From contig NC_057818.1 in assembly GCF_910594005.1 (NCBI RefSeq), positions 52,712,001 through 52,776,000 on the forward strand: a stretch of 64,000 nucleotides of DNA, in the 5' to 3' direction. The position numbers and the translations under genes are program-made. Below the pieces are notes generated by a model. That model was not told the DNA's origin. It did no database searches and was given only the letters and a program-made list of their open reading frames with translations. The stretch is from Cervus elaphus (Eukaryota > Chordata > Mammalia > Artiodactyla > Cervidae). Position 1 is the stretch's first letter. Every line of letters begins with the position of its first letter. This document shows, piece after piece, positions 1-11,291 of this stretch.

Positions 1-88
1 AGGATGTTAGTTCCCCAACCAGGGATTGAACCCAAGCTCAGCAGTGAAAGCAAGGAGTCCCACCTAGTGGACCACCAGGGAATTCCCA
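1..88 (-). mobile_element. CHR-type tRNA-derived SINE, cut by window edge
   Basis: Antisense copy of the cetartiodactyl tRNA-Glu SINE: it shows the B-box-like CCAGGGATTGAACC and ends in the reverse complement of the family's GGGAACTTCCCTGG-like head. The 3' part lies outside the window. Confidence 0.75.
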
Positions 89-392
89 GTTATTGTATTC
101 TTAATTGCCATTCACTCACAGAAAAAAACAGTGATAGTTTTGCTTAAGAATGTACTTGATGAAACAGTAAAAGTTATTCATTTTACCTGGCAACTCGGGT
201 AAATTAGGCACTTGTTTATGGACAACACCCTTTTCTTAAAAGAACAACTGAGAAACTACAGTTGGTTACATCTGGGTATTTGGCAGAACTTTTGGAAGTG
301 AGCACTGTCATCTCAAAGAAAGTTACTGTCAGCATCTGTTGCCAATGACAAAACATACACTTTTAAGAAACTATAAAGTTTCTTAAAACCTT

Positions 393-506
393 ATACCAAG
401 TATGGTCCAGTGGGTAAGACACCACACTTCCACTGTAGGGTGCATGGTTCAGTCCCTGGTAATCCACAGGCCATGCATTGTGTCCAAAAGAAAAAGAAAA
501 AAAAAG
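393..506 (+). mobile_element. CHR-type SINE, diverged
   Basis: Sense copy: a GTCCAGTGGGTAAGAC head, a GGTTCAGTCCCTGG box and an A-rich tail at about 487-506. It is more diverged than most copies here. Confidence 0.6.
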
Positions 507-1289
507 TATCAGAATTTTGGAAAATTTGTATCACTAAGAGCTTGACAGGTTCCCAGTGCTTAAAGACTTCAGGTCATTAAAGATAGAACTTTTCTGATGA
601 GATGGATGATGGTATTGACAAATGTGATTTTTAAAGGTATTGTGAAATCAATGTATTTGAAAGATCTACAAAATTCAGTCATTTAGTATTTTCCAAAAGA
701 GGGATGCGCAATTTCACAAAACCACGAATAGATAAAAGACTCAAAAAAGTACAGGACAAACCGAAGAATTTTAATGAAATAGAGTAAGAAGGTACTCTGA
801 GATGGTTTCAGGTTGTACACTGCAATAACCTTAAGAAACCATCACATACGGAACTTGGGTGTAGTATCAAAGGTGAACATTACCTGTAAAGTCTATTAAT
901 CTTTTCTTTCTTAATTATAACTGTGGGGCTGGGTTTTTGTCATTAGTTCAACCAAAATAATATATCACCACAGGTAACAGAAGATATGAAAATCCACCTA
1001 TTTTTCTCATAAAAAATAAAGAGAATTGCAAAAATGTAAAACATTGCTACTCTTCTTGTTAAATTTGTTTTTGGAAATATGGTTTTCTCATAAAAGCTAG
1101 TTCTGTTATTAGTTTATTTTAAAAATAGATTAATAAAAGTTTTAAAGTAATTTTTAAAAAGTATTACTATTCCTAAACAGTAAAAAACACTTTTCATCGG
1201 GTCACCCTAAATGTAATTTGTATAAAGCCCTTAGACTGGAACTTAACAACTAAGCTGTAACTACTGGCATCCCTCACAACCAAATAAAT
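507..1289. other. AT-rich stretch, nothing recognised
   Basis: No coding region, RNA gene or recognisable repeat seen. By position this would be intron of a minus-strand gene starting at promoter A. Confidence 0.4.
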
Positions 1290-1735
1290 AGTGCGAGTAT
1301 CTTTACAGGAGAAGAATGCCAAGTCCTACTCACATGGGGCCCTGGGCCAGGAGCCGAGGGGTCAGTCACTCCCTCCAGTTCAGTTCAGTCGTTCAGTCGA
1401 GTCCGACTCTTTACAACTCCATGGACTGCAGCACACCAGGCTTCCCTGTCCATCACCAACTCGCAGAGCTTGCTCAAACTCATGTCCATCGAGTTGGTGA
1501 TGCCATCCAACCATCTCATCCTCTGTCGTCCCCTTCTCCTCCTGCCTTCAATCTTTCCCAGAATCAGGGTCTTTTCAAATGAGTCAGTTCTTCGATTCAA
1601 GAGGCCAAAGTATTGCACCGAAGTGGCCACTCCCTTCACGTCGGCGCAAGTCCTTATTAAGTCAGGGCTGGGGAAGGAAAGGAGTTTGTGAAGTATCACC
1701 ATGGCCCAAATGAACCACAGAGGGGCTTCCAACGC
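1290..1735. repeat. Duplicated promoter-flank block A
   Basis: 1305-1378 and 1639-1700 resemble 38460-38600 and 40450-40580: an AAGAAnGATGCTAAGTCC(T/C)ACTCA string, then a GG(C/A)TnAGAAAGGAAAGGA string. A BovB fragment splits this copy. The same block lies on the downstream (intron) side of the promoter in each paralogue. Confidence 0.6.
1379..1627 (-). mobile_element. BovB LINE 3' fragment with TSD
   Basis: Antisense 3' end of BovB, running from CAGTTCAGTTCAGTCG through the CATCACCAACTC string. It is flanked by an 11-bp near-identical duplication, CACTCCCTCCA at 1368-1378 and CACTCCCTTCA at 1628-1638. It inserted into the duplicated promoter flank. Confidence 0.85.
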
Positions 1736-1850
1736 TATTAGGAAAGAATTGCTATTAATCCATTTTACAGATGTGCAAACAGAGGCATAGAGAGATTATA
1801 AAATTTGCCCAATATTACACTGCTAGAAAATGGCTGACAGATGGGAGAGG
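1735..1850 (-). repeat. MIR SINE
   Basis: Antisense MIR core: CCATTTTACAGATGTGCAAAC, then AGAGATTATAAAATTTGCCC, then CTAGAAAATGGCTGACAG. A MIR in the same relative position recurs near promoters B, C and D. Confidence 0.7.
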
Positions 1851-2049
1851 TGAGCTGGGGGAAGTGAGCATGGAAGGGACTGCAACCCGGGCCCCGCGCC
1901 CAACTCCGGGTGAGGATATCTCCCCAAACTCTAGCCGACTCCGTCTAATAAAACTAAAAATGTCGTCCTTACACCTCAAACATCCTCTTTCCTCCTTAAG
2001 CCCACAACCCGGTTGCTGCTGCTTGCAGAGCAACTCTAAGTTCGGAAAA

Positions 2050-2450
2050 GTTGCCGGAAGCGAAACTGACAATCACTATAAAGGAAGAGTTAGTCACAAC
2101 CTCGTCCTCCTGGGCCGGAAGTGCCTGCAACTACCTGGTGCCCTAGATCAATGTTTCCCAGAATACCCCATCATGGCCCTTTGGGAACGGAAGTCCTGGG
2201 ACACCACGGAGTTGCAGACTACACTTCCCAGAATGCGGGAGGAGCCAACATCCTCTGCCCGGGCCCTCTGGGCGGAAGTGCCTGAGAGTATTCTCAACTC
2301 CAGAGAGGTGCTTCCCAGAATGCCGCGGGAGACCGCTGTCCATGGTCCTGCCAAGTACTTGTGGCTAAGGGGGGAGCCTGGGCAACACTTTCTACAGTGG
2401 CCTAGGGCAACGAAGACTACAGCCCAGTCTTCTAGGACGGAAACGTGGAA
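2050..2450. promoter_or_regulatory. Promoter A: tandem ETS + ZNF143/THAP11 modules
   Basis: GC-rich segment. ZNF143/THAP11-type cores TTCCCAGAATnC start at 2155, 2225 (full ACTACACTTCCCAGAATGC at 2218-2236) and 2312, with a weaker ACTACAGCCCAG at 2416. ETS-type sites CCGGAAGT, ACGGAAGT and GCGGAAGT start at 2115, 2187 and 2272, each 38-40 bp before a core. It is paralogous to the ZNF112 promoter at 39.5 kb and has the same flank order, so I infer it starts a minus-strand KRAB-ZNF gene lying left of the window. Human gene order would make that ZNF235. The transcription start was not located. Confidence 0.65.
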
Positions 2451-2562
2451 CACTACCTTAAGTATCTGGATTAAATTTGCCAGAGCCCTAGAGGGGAAAA
2501 TATTCGATAGACATGGTTCTGGAGCCCAAATGGCACACACACAAAAAAAGAAAGAGCTCTAG

Positions 2563-3033
2563 TGGACTGAGCACCCCTGACAGCTTGCCTGGCCAGAAGT
2601 TTCTTTTTCCAGATTCTAGAGTGACTGCAAGGTAGTGCTTACTGTCATGAAGCCCTTGGGTGTTATGAATAAGTGGGTTCAATTTGGATGAATTCTGTGC
2701 CGCTGACTGAGCCCAGTTTTCCCTTTTATCACTCCCCCCTCTTTTTTCATGTAACTATACTAATAAGCTATTGTCAAGAAAATACCTTGTATAGGAGAGA
2801 AAAGTGAAGCTTGAACTATGGAAAGAAAATAAAAATCGTTAAAGGATGGGAGCAATGTGTGAGTTAAAAATGGAGATCCTGAAAGAGGATTGGCCTGAAC
2901 TGCACTGGAAAATTTAAGGAACACAAGATCTCAGTCTTACCTCGACTGGATTGCCTTCTTTGTTCCATGTGTACCTGGATGCATCTGAAACTCCTACCAG
3001 TGTCAGCTGGTGTAGACTGTTGATTCAGAAGTA
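2563..3033. other. Unique-looking spacer
   Basis: No gene, RNA or recognised repeat seen. By position it lies upstream of promoter A. Confidence 0.35.
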
Positions 3034-3165
3034 TTCAGTTCAGTCGCTGTCATGCTGACTCTTTATGACCCCACAGACTGCAGCATGCCAGGCTTCCCTG
3101 TCCATCACCAACTCCCTAAGCTTGCTCAAAACATGTCCATCGAGTTGGTGATGCCATCCAACCAC
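3034..3165 (-). mobile_element. Short BovB 3' fragment with TSD
   Basis: Antisense BovB 3' end of about 130 bp, flanked by CAGAAGTA at 3026-3033 and 3166-3173. It is a heavily 5'-truncated insertion. Confidence 0.8.
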
Positions 3166-3173
3166 CAGAAGTA

Positions 3174-3825
3174 CTAAGAAATCACAAAAAGGCAAATGTT
3201 CATCAGGTCATAATGCAGAAGTATTTAAAACTTCCATCATTTCCTTAGTCTTAATTTCTCACTTTAAAAGTGAATGAAAGCTACACTGGCAGGGAACTGG
3301 AGTAAACACTGCAATATTTAAAAGGGTAAATCCTATATAAAATTTTGAGAATATTTCTTCTTTATCTTGAGATATCACATCACCTACTACTAACCTGCTC
3401 TTGGCACAGTAAATCCAATAAATTAATGATATGTCTTATTATTCCACAAGCCACTTGAAATCAGAGAGGCCATGATGCTCAAGTCTAGAAAAACTATACA
3501 ACAAAACTGATTACCTCCAAAACTGAAAAATCCCACAAAGTCCAAAAAGGCTGTCCTGTCTACTTTTCAATGGCATAAGAATGAAATAATCTATAGTGAA
3601 AACTTAAAAAAAAAAAACACACTGGAGAAAAAAGTTAAATGTGCATAAACGCATCTTACAAATAAAATATTATCAACATGCTTCCCCACATGCTTCATCT
3701 AACTTTTTTCCTTCCTTTTTTTATAACTGAAATAAGTACAAATCCATGATATCTTGTCACTTCTCCCTAAAATATTTTCATATATTTCTCAAAAACATAC
3801 GGACATTTATTTGCATAACCACAAT
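3174..3825. other. AT-rich spacer, nothing recognised
   Basis: Low-complexity A/T-rich sequence with no coding or RNA feature I can support. Confidence 0.35.
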
Positions 3826-4035
3826 CTAGGTGGCACAGTGGTAAATAATCTGCCTGCAGGAGAAGCTGGAGACACGGGTTCAATCCCTGGGTCGGGAACA
3901 GCCCCTGGAACAGGAAATGGCAACCTGCTCTGGTATTCTCTGTCCATGGGAAATACCATGGACAGAGGAGCCTGGAGGGCTACAGTCCATGGGGTTGCAA
4001 AGAGTGGGACACAAGTGAACATGCACTCACGCACA
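3826..4035 (+). mobile_element. Bov-tA SINE
   Basis: Sense Bov-tA: tRNA-like head with GGTTCAATCCCTGGGTC, then the BovB-derived half ending GGTTGCAAAGAGTGGGACAC. Confidence 0.85.
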
Positions 4036-4219
4036 TACTCATGTAATACCAGTATCACACTGAACAAAATTAATAGTCTCTTTAATATTAATTTACTCTA
4101 TCCTTATTTGAAGTTCCAAATTCTTTCAAGTGTCTTACACTTGTTTTTTTTAATCAATATCAAAACATGTCCATTCAATGAATGATTTTTCCATAAGTCT
4201 CGTGACCTTCCTGCATCTT

Positions 4220-5089
4220 TGTATTGTCTGCTTTTTTTTTCACTAGAAAAATATTTCATTCTAGTAAGTGTATAGTTCCATCTCATTGGGGTTTTAATTT
4301 GAATTTCCTTGATGATAGTGATGTTGATTCTAATATCATGTCCTTAGTTCAGTCATATATGTTCTTTGGCTAAGTGTCTGTTCAAAACTTTTGCTTATAT
4401 ACTTTTTTTAATGGGCTATTTTCTTGGTGTTGAACACAAGTTCTTTTTTAATGTTATGCTTCACAAATATTTTCTCCCAGTCTGTAGCTTCTCTTTGTAT
4501 TTTTACAAATGTCTTTTGAAAAGCTGAGGTTTAAAATTTCAATGAAGCCCAACTTACCAAATTTTCTTGTATGGATCATAATAAAAACTCCTTCCCTATT
4601 CAAGCTGACAGGTGATGAAAAAAAACTGTCCAGTTTTTTCAAAAGCTTTTTATTATTTAGGATTAAAAGTTTGAATGAAGATCCATTTTGAGTAAACTTT
4701 TTATACGGTGTGGTGTATAGGTTAAGATTCACTCTTTTGCACATTGATGTTTAATTATTCCTGCACATTTCAGTGAAATACTATTTCTCTCATTGAATTG
4801 CCCGGGCATACTTTTAAAAAATATCAATTGACCACATATGTGGGTCTATGTTTGGACTCTATTTAACATCCTACTGCTCTATATGTTTATTGTTTTACAC
4901 ACTGTCTCAATTTACAGTAACTTTATAGTTTATGGTAAGTCTTGATATCAGATATTATGAGTCTTCAAACATTGTTCTTCATTTTTTATATTTTTAAGGC
5001 TATTCTTGTTTCTTTGCTTTTTGCAAAGATATTTTAAATAGCTTGTCAATTTCTGCAACAACTCCTGCTGCGATATTGAGCAGGACCAT
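4220..5089 (-). mobile_element. Old L1, antisense, segment 1
   Basis: Antisense of the L1 ORF2 end and 3' region: CATCTCATTGGGGTTTTAATTTG, then TTTCTCCCAGTCTGTAG, then CCATTTTGAGTAAAC. Short ORFs here are shadows of the decayed ORF2. The element resumes after each SINE up to about 14 kb. Confidence 0.75.
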
Positions 5090-5278
5090 GGGCTTCCTTT
5101 GTGGCTCAGCTGGTAAAGAATCTGCCTGCAAAGTGGGAGACCTGGGATTGATTCCTGGGTTGGTAAGATCCCCTGGAGAAGGGAAAGGCTACCCACTCCA
5201 GTATTCTGGCCTGGAGAATTCCATGGACTGTGTAGTTCAAGGGGTTGCAAAGAGTCAGACACAACTGAGCATTCACGT
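5090..5278 (+). mobile_element. Bov-tA SINE
   Basis: Complete sense Bov-tA, from GGGCTTCCTTTGTGGCTCAG to CAGACACAACTGAGC, inserted into the old L1. Confidence 0.9.
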
Positions 5279-5282
5279 TCGT

Positions 5283-5470
5283 GTTCATGTTGCACTTACA
5301 GATCAATTTAGGATGAATGGCTTACCAATATTGACTCTTTCATTCTATGGAACAAGCTCTTTATTTGTTTGAATAGTCTTTTAATTCTTTCATCAGTAAT
5401 TTTACTGTGCAGCATAGAGATCACACACACCCCCATCACAACAACCAAATTATGTATTTGGCACTACTGT
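5283..5470 (-). mobile_element. Old L1, antisense, segment 2
   Basis: Continuation of the L1 ORF2 antisense after the SINE (GAATAGTCTTTTAATTC region), with a short CA-rich patch near 5425. Confidence 0.5.
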
Positions 5471-5477
5471 AATTGGC

Positions 5478-5702
5478 ACTATGCTGTGTGATTAATCGCT
5501 CAGTGATACCCAACTCTCTGTGGCCCATGGACCATAGTCCACCCGGTTACTCTGTCCATGGGATTTCCCAGGCAAGAATACTGGAGCAGGTTGCCATTTC
5601 CTACTCTAGGGCGTCTTCCTCACTCAGGGATCAAACCGTGTCTCTTGGCATCCCCTGCATTCACAGGCAGACTCTTTATCACTAGTGCCACCTAGGAAGC
5701 CC
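5478..5702 (-). mobile_element. Bov-tA SINE
   Basis: Antisense Bov-tA: BovB-like half first, then CAGGGATCAAACCGTGTC and terminal CCACCTAGGAAGCCC. Confidence 0.88.
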
Positions 5703-5704
5703 AT

Positions 5705-5953
5705 AACTGGTAATGCTTTTTTGGCCGTGCCAGTGTCTTGGTTGTAGTATGAGGGATCTTTCATTGTAACACATGGGCTTCTCTCTAGTTGTGGCCTGTC
5801 GGCTTCAGAGCCCATGGATTCAGTAGTTGTGGCAGGCAGGCTTAGTTGCCATGCAGCATGTGAGATCTTAGAACCCCCACCAGGGATAGACTCTGTGTTT
5901 TCTACCTTAGAAGGCAGATTCTTAACCAGTGGATGATCAGGGAAGTCCCTGCT
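5705..5953 (-). mobile_element. CHR-type SINE, long form
   Basis: Antisense long-form CHR: a GTTGTGGC-containing body, CATGTGAGATCTTAGAACCC, and terminal TCAGGGAAGTCCCTG. Confidence 0.75.
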
Positions 5954-6024
5954 TTTTTCTTCCTTAATTTCAGTTTCCAGTAGTTCAAGCATAGTGATTT
6001 TATGTTTTGTTTTCTTTTTGTCCA

Positions 6025-6136
6025 TGACCCAAGGCAGGCAGGATGTGGGATCTTAGTTCTCCGCCCAAGTTTTGAACCCAAGCCCCATGTAGTGGAAGCA
6101 AGGAGTCTTAACTACTGGACCACCAGGGAAGTCCTG
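6025..6136 (-). mobile_element. CHR-type SINE
   Basis: Antisense copy: GATGTGGGATCTTAGTTC, TTTGAACCCAAGCCCC, terminal GGACCACCAGGGAAGTCC. Confidence 0.85.
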
Positions 6137-6139
6137 ATT

Positions 6140-6400
6140 TTGTATATTTTTGTATATTTGTATACTGGCCTGTGACTTTGCTAAACTCACTACTTCTACT
6201 ACTTTTTTCTGTTGATTCTTTGGACTTTTTTGCATAGAGAATCTTGCCTTCTGCAATTAGAGAGTTTTGTTTCTCCCTTTTCTATCTGTATATCTTTTCT
6301 TTTTCTCACTTTAGTGCACTGGCTTTTAGCTCCTATATGATGTTAACATGGGTGGTGAGAGTAGAAATCTTTCACTTCTTTCCAAACTTTGGGTAAAAGC
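6140..6400 (-). mobile_element. Old L1, antisense, segment 3
   Basis: Antisense L1 ORF2 between SINEs: CTGTGACTTTGCTAAACTC, then the antisense equivalent of the region upstream of the RT FADD motif. Confidence 0.6.
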
Positions 6401-6404
6401 TTCA

Positions 6405-7150
6405 AACAGTTCAGCTCAGTCACTCAGTCATGTCCAACTCTTTGTGACCCCATGGACTGTAGCACGCTAGGCTTCCCTGTCCATCACCAACTCCCAGAGC
6501 TTGCTCAAACTCATGTCAATCGAGTCTGTGATGCCATCCAGCCATTTCATCCTCTGTTGTCCCCTTCTCCTCCTGCCTTCAATCTTTCCCAGCATCAGGG
6601 TCTTTTCTAAGGAGTCAATTCTTCGCATCAAGTGGCCAAAGTATTGGAGCTTCAGCATCAGTCCTTCCAATGAATATTCAGGACTGATTTCCTTTAGGAC
6701 TGACTGATTTGATCTCCTTGCAGTTCAAGGGACTCTCAAGAGTCTTCTCCAACACCACAGTTCAGAAGCATCAATTCTTTGGTGCTCTTTATGACCATAT
6801 AAAGCTTTCTTTATGGTCTAGCTTTCACATCCATACATGACTACTGGGAAAATCATAGCTTCGACTAGATGGACCTTTGTTGGCAAAGTAATGTCTCTGC
6901 TTTTTAATATGTTGTCTAGGTTGGCCATAGCTTTTCTTCTGAGGAAGCGTCTTTAAATTTCATGGCTGCAGTCACCATCTGCAGTGATTTTGGAGCCCAA
7001 GAAAATAAAGTCTGTCACTGTTTCCGCTGTTTCCCTGTATATTTGCCATGAAATGATGGGACCAGATGCCATGATCTTAGTTTTTTGAATGTTGAGTTTT
7101 AAGCCAGTTTCTTCACTTTTTAAAGCTACTTTTTTCACTGAAAGCTTCAA
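6405..7150 (-). mobile_element. BovB LINE 3' portion
   Basis: About 750 bp of antisense BovB. Conceptual minus-strand pieces include QYFGHLMRRIDSLEKTLMLG (6467-6670) and KLNIQKTKIMASGPIISWQI (6953-7150), both typical of the BovB C-terminal ORF. The reading frame is broken and no complete RT domain remains. Confidence 0.9.
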
Positions 7151-7177
7151 TAATTCACCATGAAAAATAATGCAATG

Positions 7178-7355
7178 CAGGGACTTCCCTGACTGTTCAG
7201 TGGCTAAGACTTCTCATGCCCAATGCAGGAGGCTCAGGTTCAATCCCTGGTCAGGGAACTAGATTCCATATGCATGCCAGAGCTAAGAGTACACACATAG
7301 CAACAAAGATCCTGTGTGCCATAGCTAAGACCCAGCCCAGCCAAGTACATAAATA
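7178..7355 (+). mobile_element. CHR-type SINE
   Basis: Sense copy starting GGGACTTCCCTGACTGTTCA, with TTCAATCCCTGGTCAGGG and a CCAAGTACATAAATA tail. Confidence 0.85.
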
Positions 7356-7399
7356 TTTTTAAAATGATGTTGTCAAACGTTGTAAATCAGCTGTACTAT

Positions 7400-8635
7400 G
7401 AAAAAAGACAAAAAATTGATGTTGTCAGTATTTTGCCAACCTCCTTTATCAATTCAATGAAGTTTCCCTTATATTCTTAGTTTTTCCTTTTTCTTCTGAG
7501 TCATGAATGGATGTTTAAATGCTTTTCCTACATCTCTTCTTTTCAGTGGATATATATAATGAACTAGACGGACTACTTTCCATATACTGAAACAATCTGC
7601 ATTTCCAGAAGCTATACCACTTTGTCATGATGCATTATCCTTTTTTATTAATTGCTGAACATGATAATATCTTGTTGAGGATTCTGTGTCTACGTTCATG
7701 AAGGATACTAGTTAATCATTTTCCACTCTTATAATGTGACTGTTGGATTTACTTATCAGTGTAACCCTAGTTTCACCATAAAATCACTTAGAAATGTTTC
7801 ACTTCTAATTTTTTTTGAAGATTTTTGGGTAGAATTAGTGTCATTTTTTTCCTCTTATATGTTGGCTAAAATTTGCCAGTAAAGCCATCTGCCCCTAGGT
7901 TGTCTTTGTTAGAAGGCTTTTAATCTGTTAATTCAACTTCTTTAAGCAATAAAGTACTATTCCTGTTTGTCCACTTCTTGTGTGTCCATAAGTAACTTGT
8001 GTCTTTCAAGGATCCTGTACATTTTGCTTAAACTGTCAAATTTTGGGGAACAAAAGTGTTCCTGTTTTCATAAATGGATTCCTAATATTCATGGAGACCT
8101 CAACACTCACAAACCATGAAGTGGGTGGACACTCTGGGACTGATGCTCCTGGTGCAACAGGTATCACTAGCTTAACATACTTTAATTCCATTTGGGCTAG
8201 AGAATGCATAATTTTACTTTAAAAAAATGTAGCATGTCTTGTTTTATGGCCCAGCATACAATTTTTCTTGGTGAATGTTCCAAATGCACTTGAAAGGAAT
8301 GTGTATTTGATCACTGTTGGATGAAGTGTCCTCTAACTGGTAATTAAGTCAAGTTGGGTAGTAAGTAGTGCTGTTCAAGTCCTCTGTATCTTATGGTGAT
8401 GTTCTCTCATTTTGTTTCTATCCATTACTAAGATAACTACTGAGGTCTCCAACTATACTTGTGATTCCTTATCAGGTTTTGCTTCATGAATCTTGAAACT
8501 CTGTTGTTAGAGGCATACACATTTAGCATTGCACGTTTTCTTTTAGTATCCCTGGTAATATCCTTTGTACAAATTCTTTGTTGATATTAACATAGCTAGT
8601 CCAGCTTTCTTTTGATTAGTTTTAGCACAGCATAT
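7400..8635 (-). mobile_element. Old L1, antisense, segment 4
   Basis: Antisense L1 ORF2: GAAGGATACTAGTTAATC, GTGTCCATAAGTAACTTG, and ACATAGCTAGTCCAGCTTTC just before the Bov-A2. No open frame of useful length remains. Confidence 0.65.
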
Positions 8636-8910
8636 GGAGAAGGCAATGGCAACCCACTCTAGTACTCTTGCCTGTAAAATCCCATGGATAGAGGAGCCTG
8701 GTAGGCTGCAGTCCAGGGGGTCGCAAAGAGTCAGACACGACTGAGCAACTTCACTTTCACTTTTCACTTTCATGCATTGGAGAAGGAAATGGCAACCACT
8801 CCAGTGGTCTTGCCTGAAGAATGCCAGAGACAGAGGAGCCTTGGTAGGCTGCCATCTATGGGGTCGCACAGAGTGGGACACGACTGAAGCGACTTAGCAG
8901 CAGCAGCATG
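8636..8910 (+). mobile_element. Bov-A2 SINE (dimer)
   Basis: Two Bov-A units, each with GGCAACC(CA)CTC and GGGTCGCA(A/C)AGAGT, joined by the CTTTCACTTTTCACTTTCATG linker and ending in an AGCAGCAGCAG tract. Confidence 0.92.
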
Positions 8911-8914
8911 GCAT

Positions 8915-9205
8915 AACTTTTTCCATCTTGGTCTTTTAACCTACTTATCGCTTTACATTTAAAAAGTTTCTTAAACATAGAGCATACAGTTGGGTTTTTT
9001 TTTTTTTTTCTTTTATCTGACAATCTGTTTTAAATGGTGTGTTTAGAGCATTTACATTTAATGTAATTACTGCCTACTATCATGCCAATTGTTTCCTATT
9101 TGTACCATGTATTATTTGTTCTACTTACCTATCTGCTTTGCATTTTATCTCCACTACTGGCTTATTAGTTATATGCCACTTAAAGTTTTTTTAAAATGGT
9201 TGCTT
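8915..9205 (-). mobile_element. Old L1, antisense, segment 5
   Basis: Antisense L1 ORF2 resuming after the Bov-A2 and ending at the twin-primed L1: ATCTGACAATCTG, then GAGCATTTACATTTAATG. Confidence 0.6.
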
Positions 9206-11291
9206 TATACTCATTTTTCACAATATTGATTCTTCCAATCCATGAACACAGTATATTTCTCCATCTATTTGTGTCCTCTTTGATTTCTTTCATCAGTGTT
9301 TTATAGTTTTCTATATATAGGTCTTTTGTTTCTTTAGGTAGATATACTCCTAAGTATTTTATTCTTTTTGTTGCAATGGTGAATGGTATTGTTTTCTTAA
9401 TTTCTCTGTTTTCTCATTGTTAGTGTATAGGAATGCAAGGGATTTCTGTGTGTTAATTTTATATCCTGCAACTTTACTATATTCATTGATTAGCTCTAAT
9501 AATTTTCTGGTAGAGTCTTTAGGGTTTTCTATGTAGAGGATCATGTCATCTGCAAACAGAGAGAGTTTTACTTCTTTTCCTATCTGGATTCCTTTTACTT
9601 CTTTTTCTGCCCTGATTGCTGTGGCCCAAACTTCCAAAACTATGTTGAATAGTAGTGGTGAGAGTGGGCACCCTTGTCTTGTTCCTGATTTTAGGGGAAA
9701 TGCTTTCAACTTTTCACCATTGAGGATAATGTTTGCTGTGGGTTTGTCATATATAGCTTTTATTATGTTGAGGTATGTTCCTTCTATTCCTGCTTTCTGG
9801 AGAGTTTTTATCATAAATGGATGTTGAATTTTGTCAAAGGCTTTTTCTGCATCTATTGAGATAATCATATGGTTTTTATCTTTCAATTTGTTAATGTGGT
9901 GTATTACATTGATTGATTTACAGATATTAAAGAATCCTTGCATTCCTGCCCACTTGGTCATGATGTATGATCTTTTTAATATGTTGTTGGATTCTGTTTG
10001 CTAGAATTTTGTTAAGGATTTTTGCATCTATGTTCATCAGTGATACTGGCCTGTAGTTTTCTTTTTTTGTGGCATCTTTGTCTGGTTTTGGTATTAGGGT
10101 GATGGTGGCCTCATAGAATGAGTTTGGAAGTTTACCTTCTTCTGCAATTTTCTGGAAGAGTTTGAGTAAGATAGGTGTTAGCTCTTCTCTAAATTTTTGG
10201 TAGAATTCAGCTGTGAAGCCATCTGGTCCTGGGCTTTTGTTTGCTGGAAGATTTCTGATTACAGTTTCGATTTCCATGCTTGTGATGGGTCTGTTAAGAT
10301 CTTCTATTTCTTCCTGGTTCAGTTTTGGAAAGTTATACTTTTCTAAGAATTTGTCCATTTCTTTCAAGTTGCCCATTTTATTGGCATATAGCTGCTGGTA
10401 GTAGTCTCTTATGATCCTGTGTATTTCAGTGTTGTCTGTTGTGATCTCTCAATTTTCATTTCTAATTTTGCTGATTTGGTTTTTCTCCCTTTGTTTCTTG
10501 ATGAGTCTGGCTAACGATTTGTCAATTTTATTTATCTTTTCAAAAAACTGGCTTTTAACTTTGTTGATTTTTGCTATGGTCTCTTTTGTTTCTTTTGCAT
10601 TTATTTCTGCCCTAATTTTTAAGATTTCTTTCCTTCTACTAACCCTGGGGTTCTTAATTTCTTCCTTCTCTAGTTGCTTTAGGTGTAGAACTCCATTTAT
10701 TTGACTTTTTTCTTGTTCCTTGAGGTAAGCCTGTATTGCTATGAACCTTCCTCTTAGCACTGCTTTTACAATGTCCCATAGGTTTTGGGTTATTGTGTTT
10801 TCATTTTCATTCATTTCTATGCATATTTTGATTTCTTTTTCGATTTCTTCTGTGATTTGTTGGTTATTCAGAAGCGTGTTATTTAGCCTCCATATGTTTG
10901 AATTTTTAATAGTTTTTTTTTCCCTGTAATTGAGATCTAATCTTACTGCATTGTGGCCAGAAAAGATGACTGGAATGATTTCAATTTTTTTTAATTTACC
11001 AAGGCTAGATTTATGGCCCAGGATGTGATCTATTCTGGAGAAGGTTCTGTGTGCACTTGAGAAAAAGGTGAAATTGATTGTTTTGGGGTGAAATGTCCTA
11101 TAGATATCAATTAGGTCTAGCTGGTCCTTTGTGTCATTTAAAGTTTGTATTTCCTTGTTAATTTTCTGTTTAGTTGATCTATCCATTGGTGTGAGTGGGG
11201 TATTAAAGTCTCCCACTATTATTGTGTTATTGTTAATTTCCCCTTTCATACTTGTTAGCATTTGCCTTACATATTGCGGTGCTCTGTGTTC
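9206..11291 (-). mobile_element. Younger L1, inverted 5' segment (EN + RT part of ORF2)
   Basis: Minus-strand translations give the L1 ORF2 endonuclease end (SRIDHILGH at 10449-11336), the RT N-terminus (10376-9927) and the RT catalytic core with FADD (LFADDMILYIE within 9961-9359). The open frame is broken near 10.4 kb and 9.95 kb. The left end holds the ORF2 SWIGRINIV string, the same element position at which the adjoining plus-strand segment starts. This segment is therefore the inverted 5' half of one insertion. It is truncated within the endonuclease domain and not functional. Confidence 0.88.

Noticed and set aside
1771..2562. 263-residue plus-strand ORF across promoter A
   Set aside because: It spans a MIR and the tandem promoter modules and has no domain. 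The GC-rich repeat units keep the frame open by chance.
5090..5278. tRNA-like heads in Bov-tA and CHR copies throughout
   Set aside because: These are SINE internal promoters, not tRNA genes: no cloverleaf closes and SINE bodies follow.
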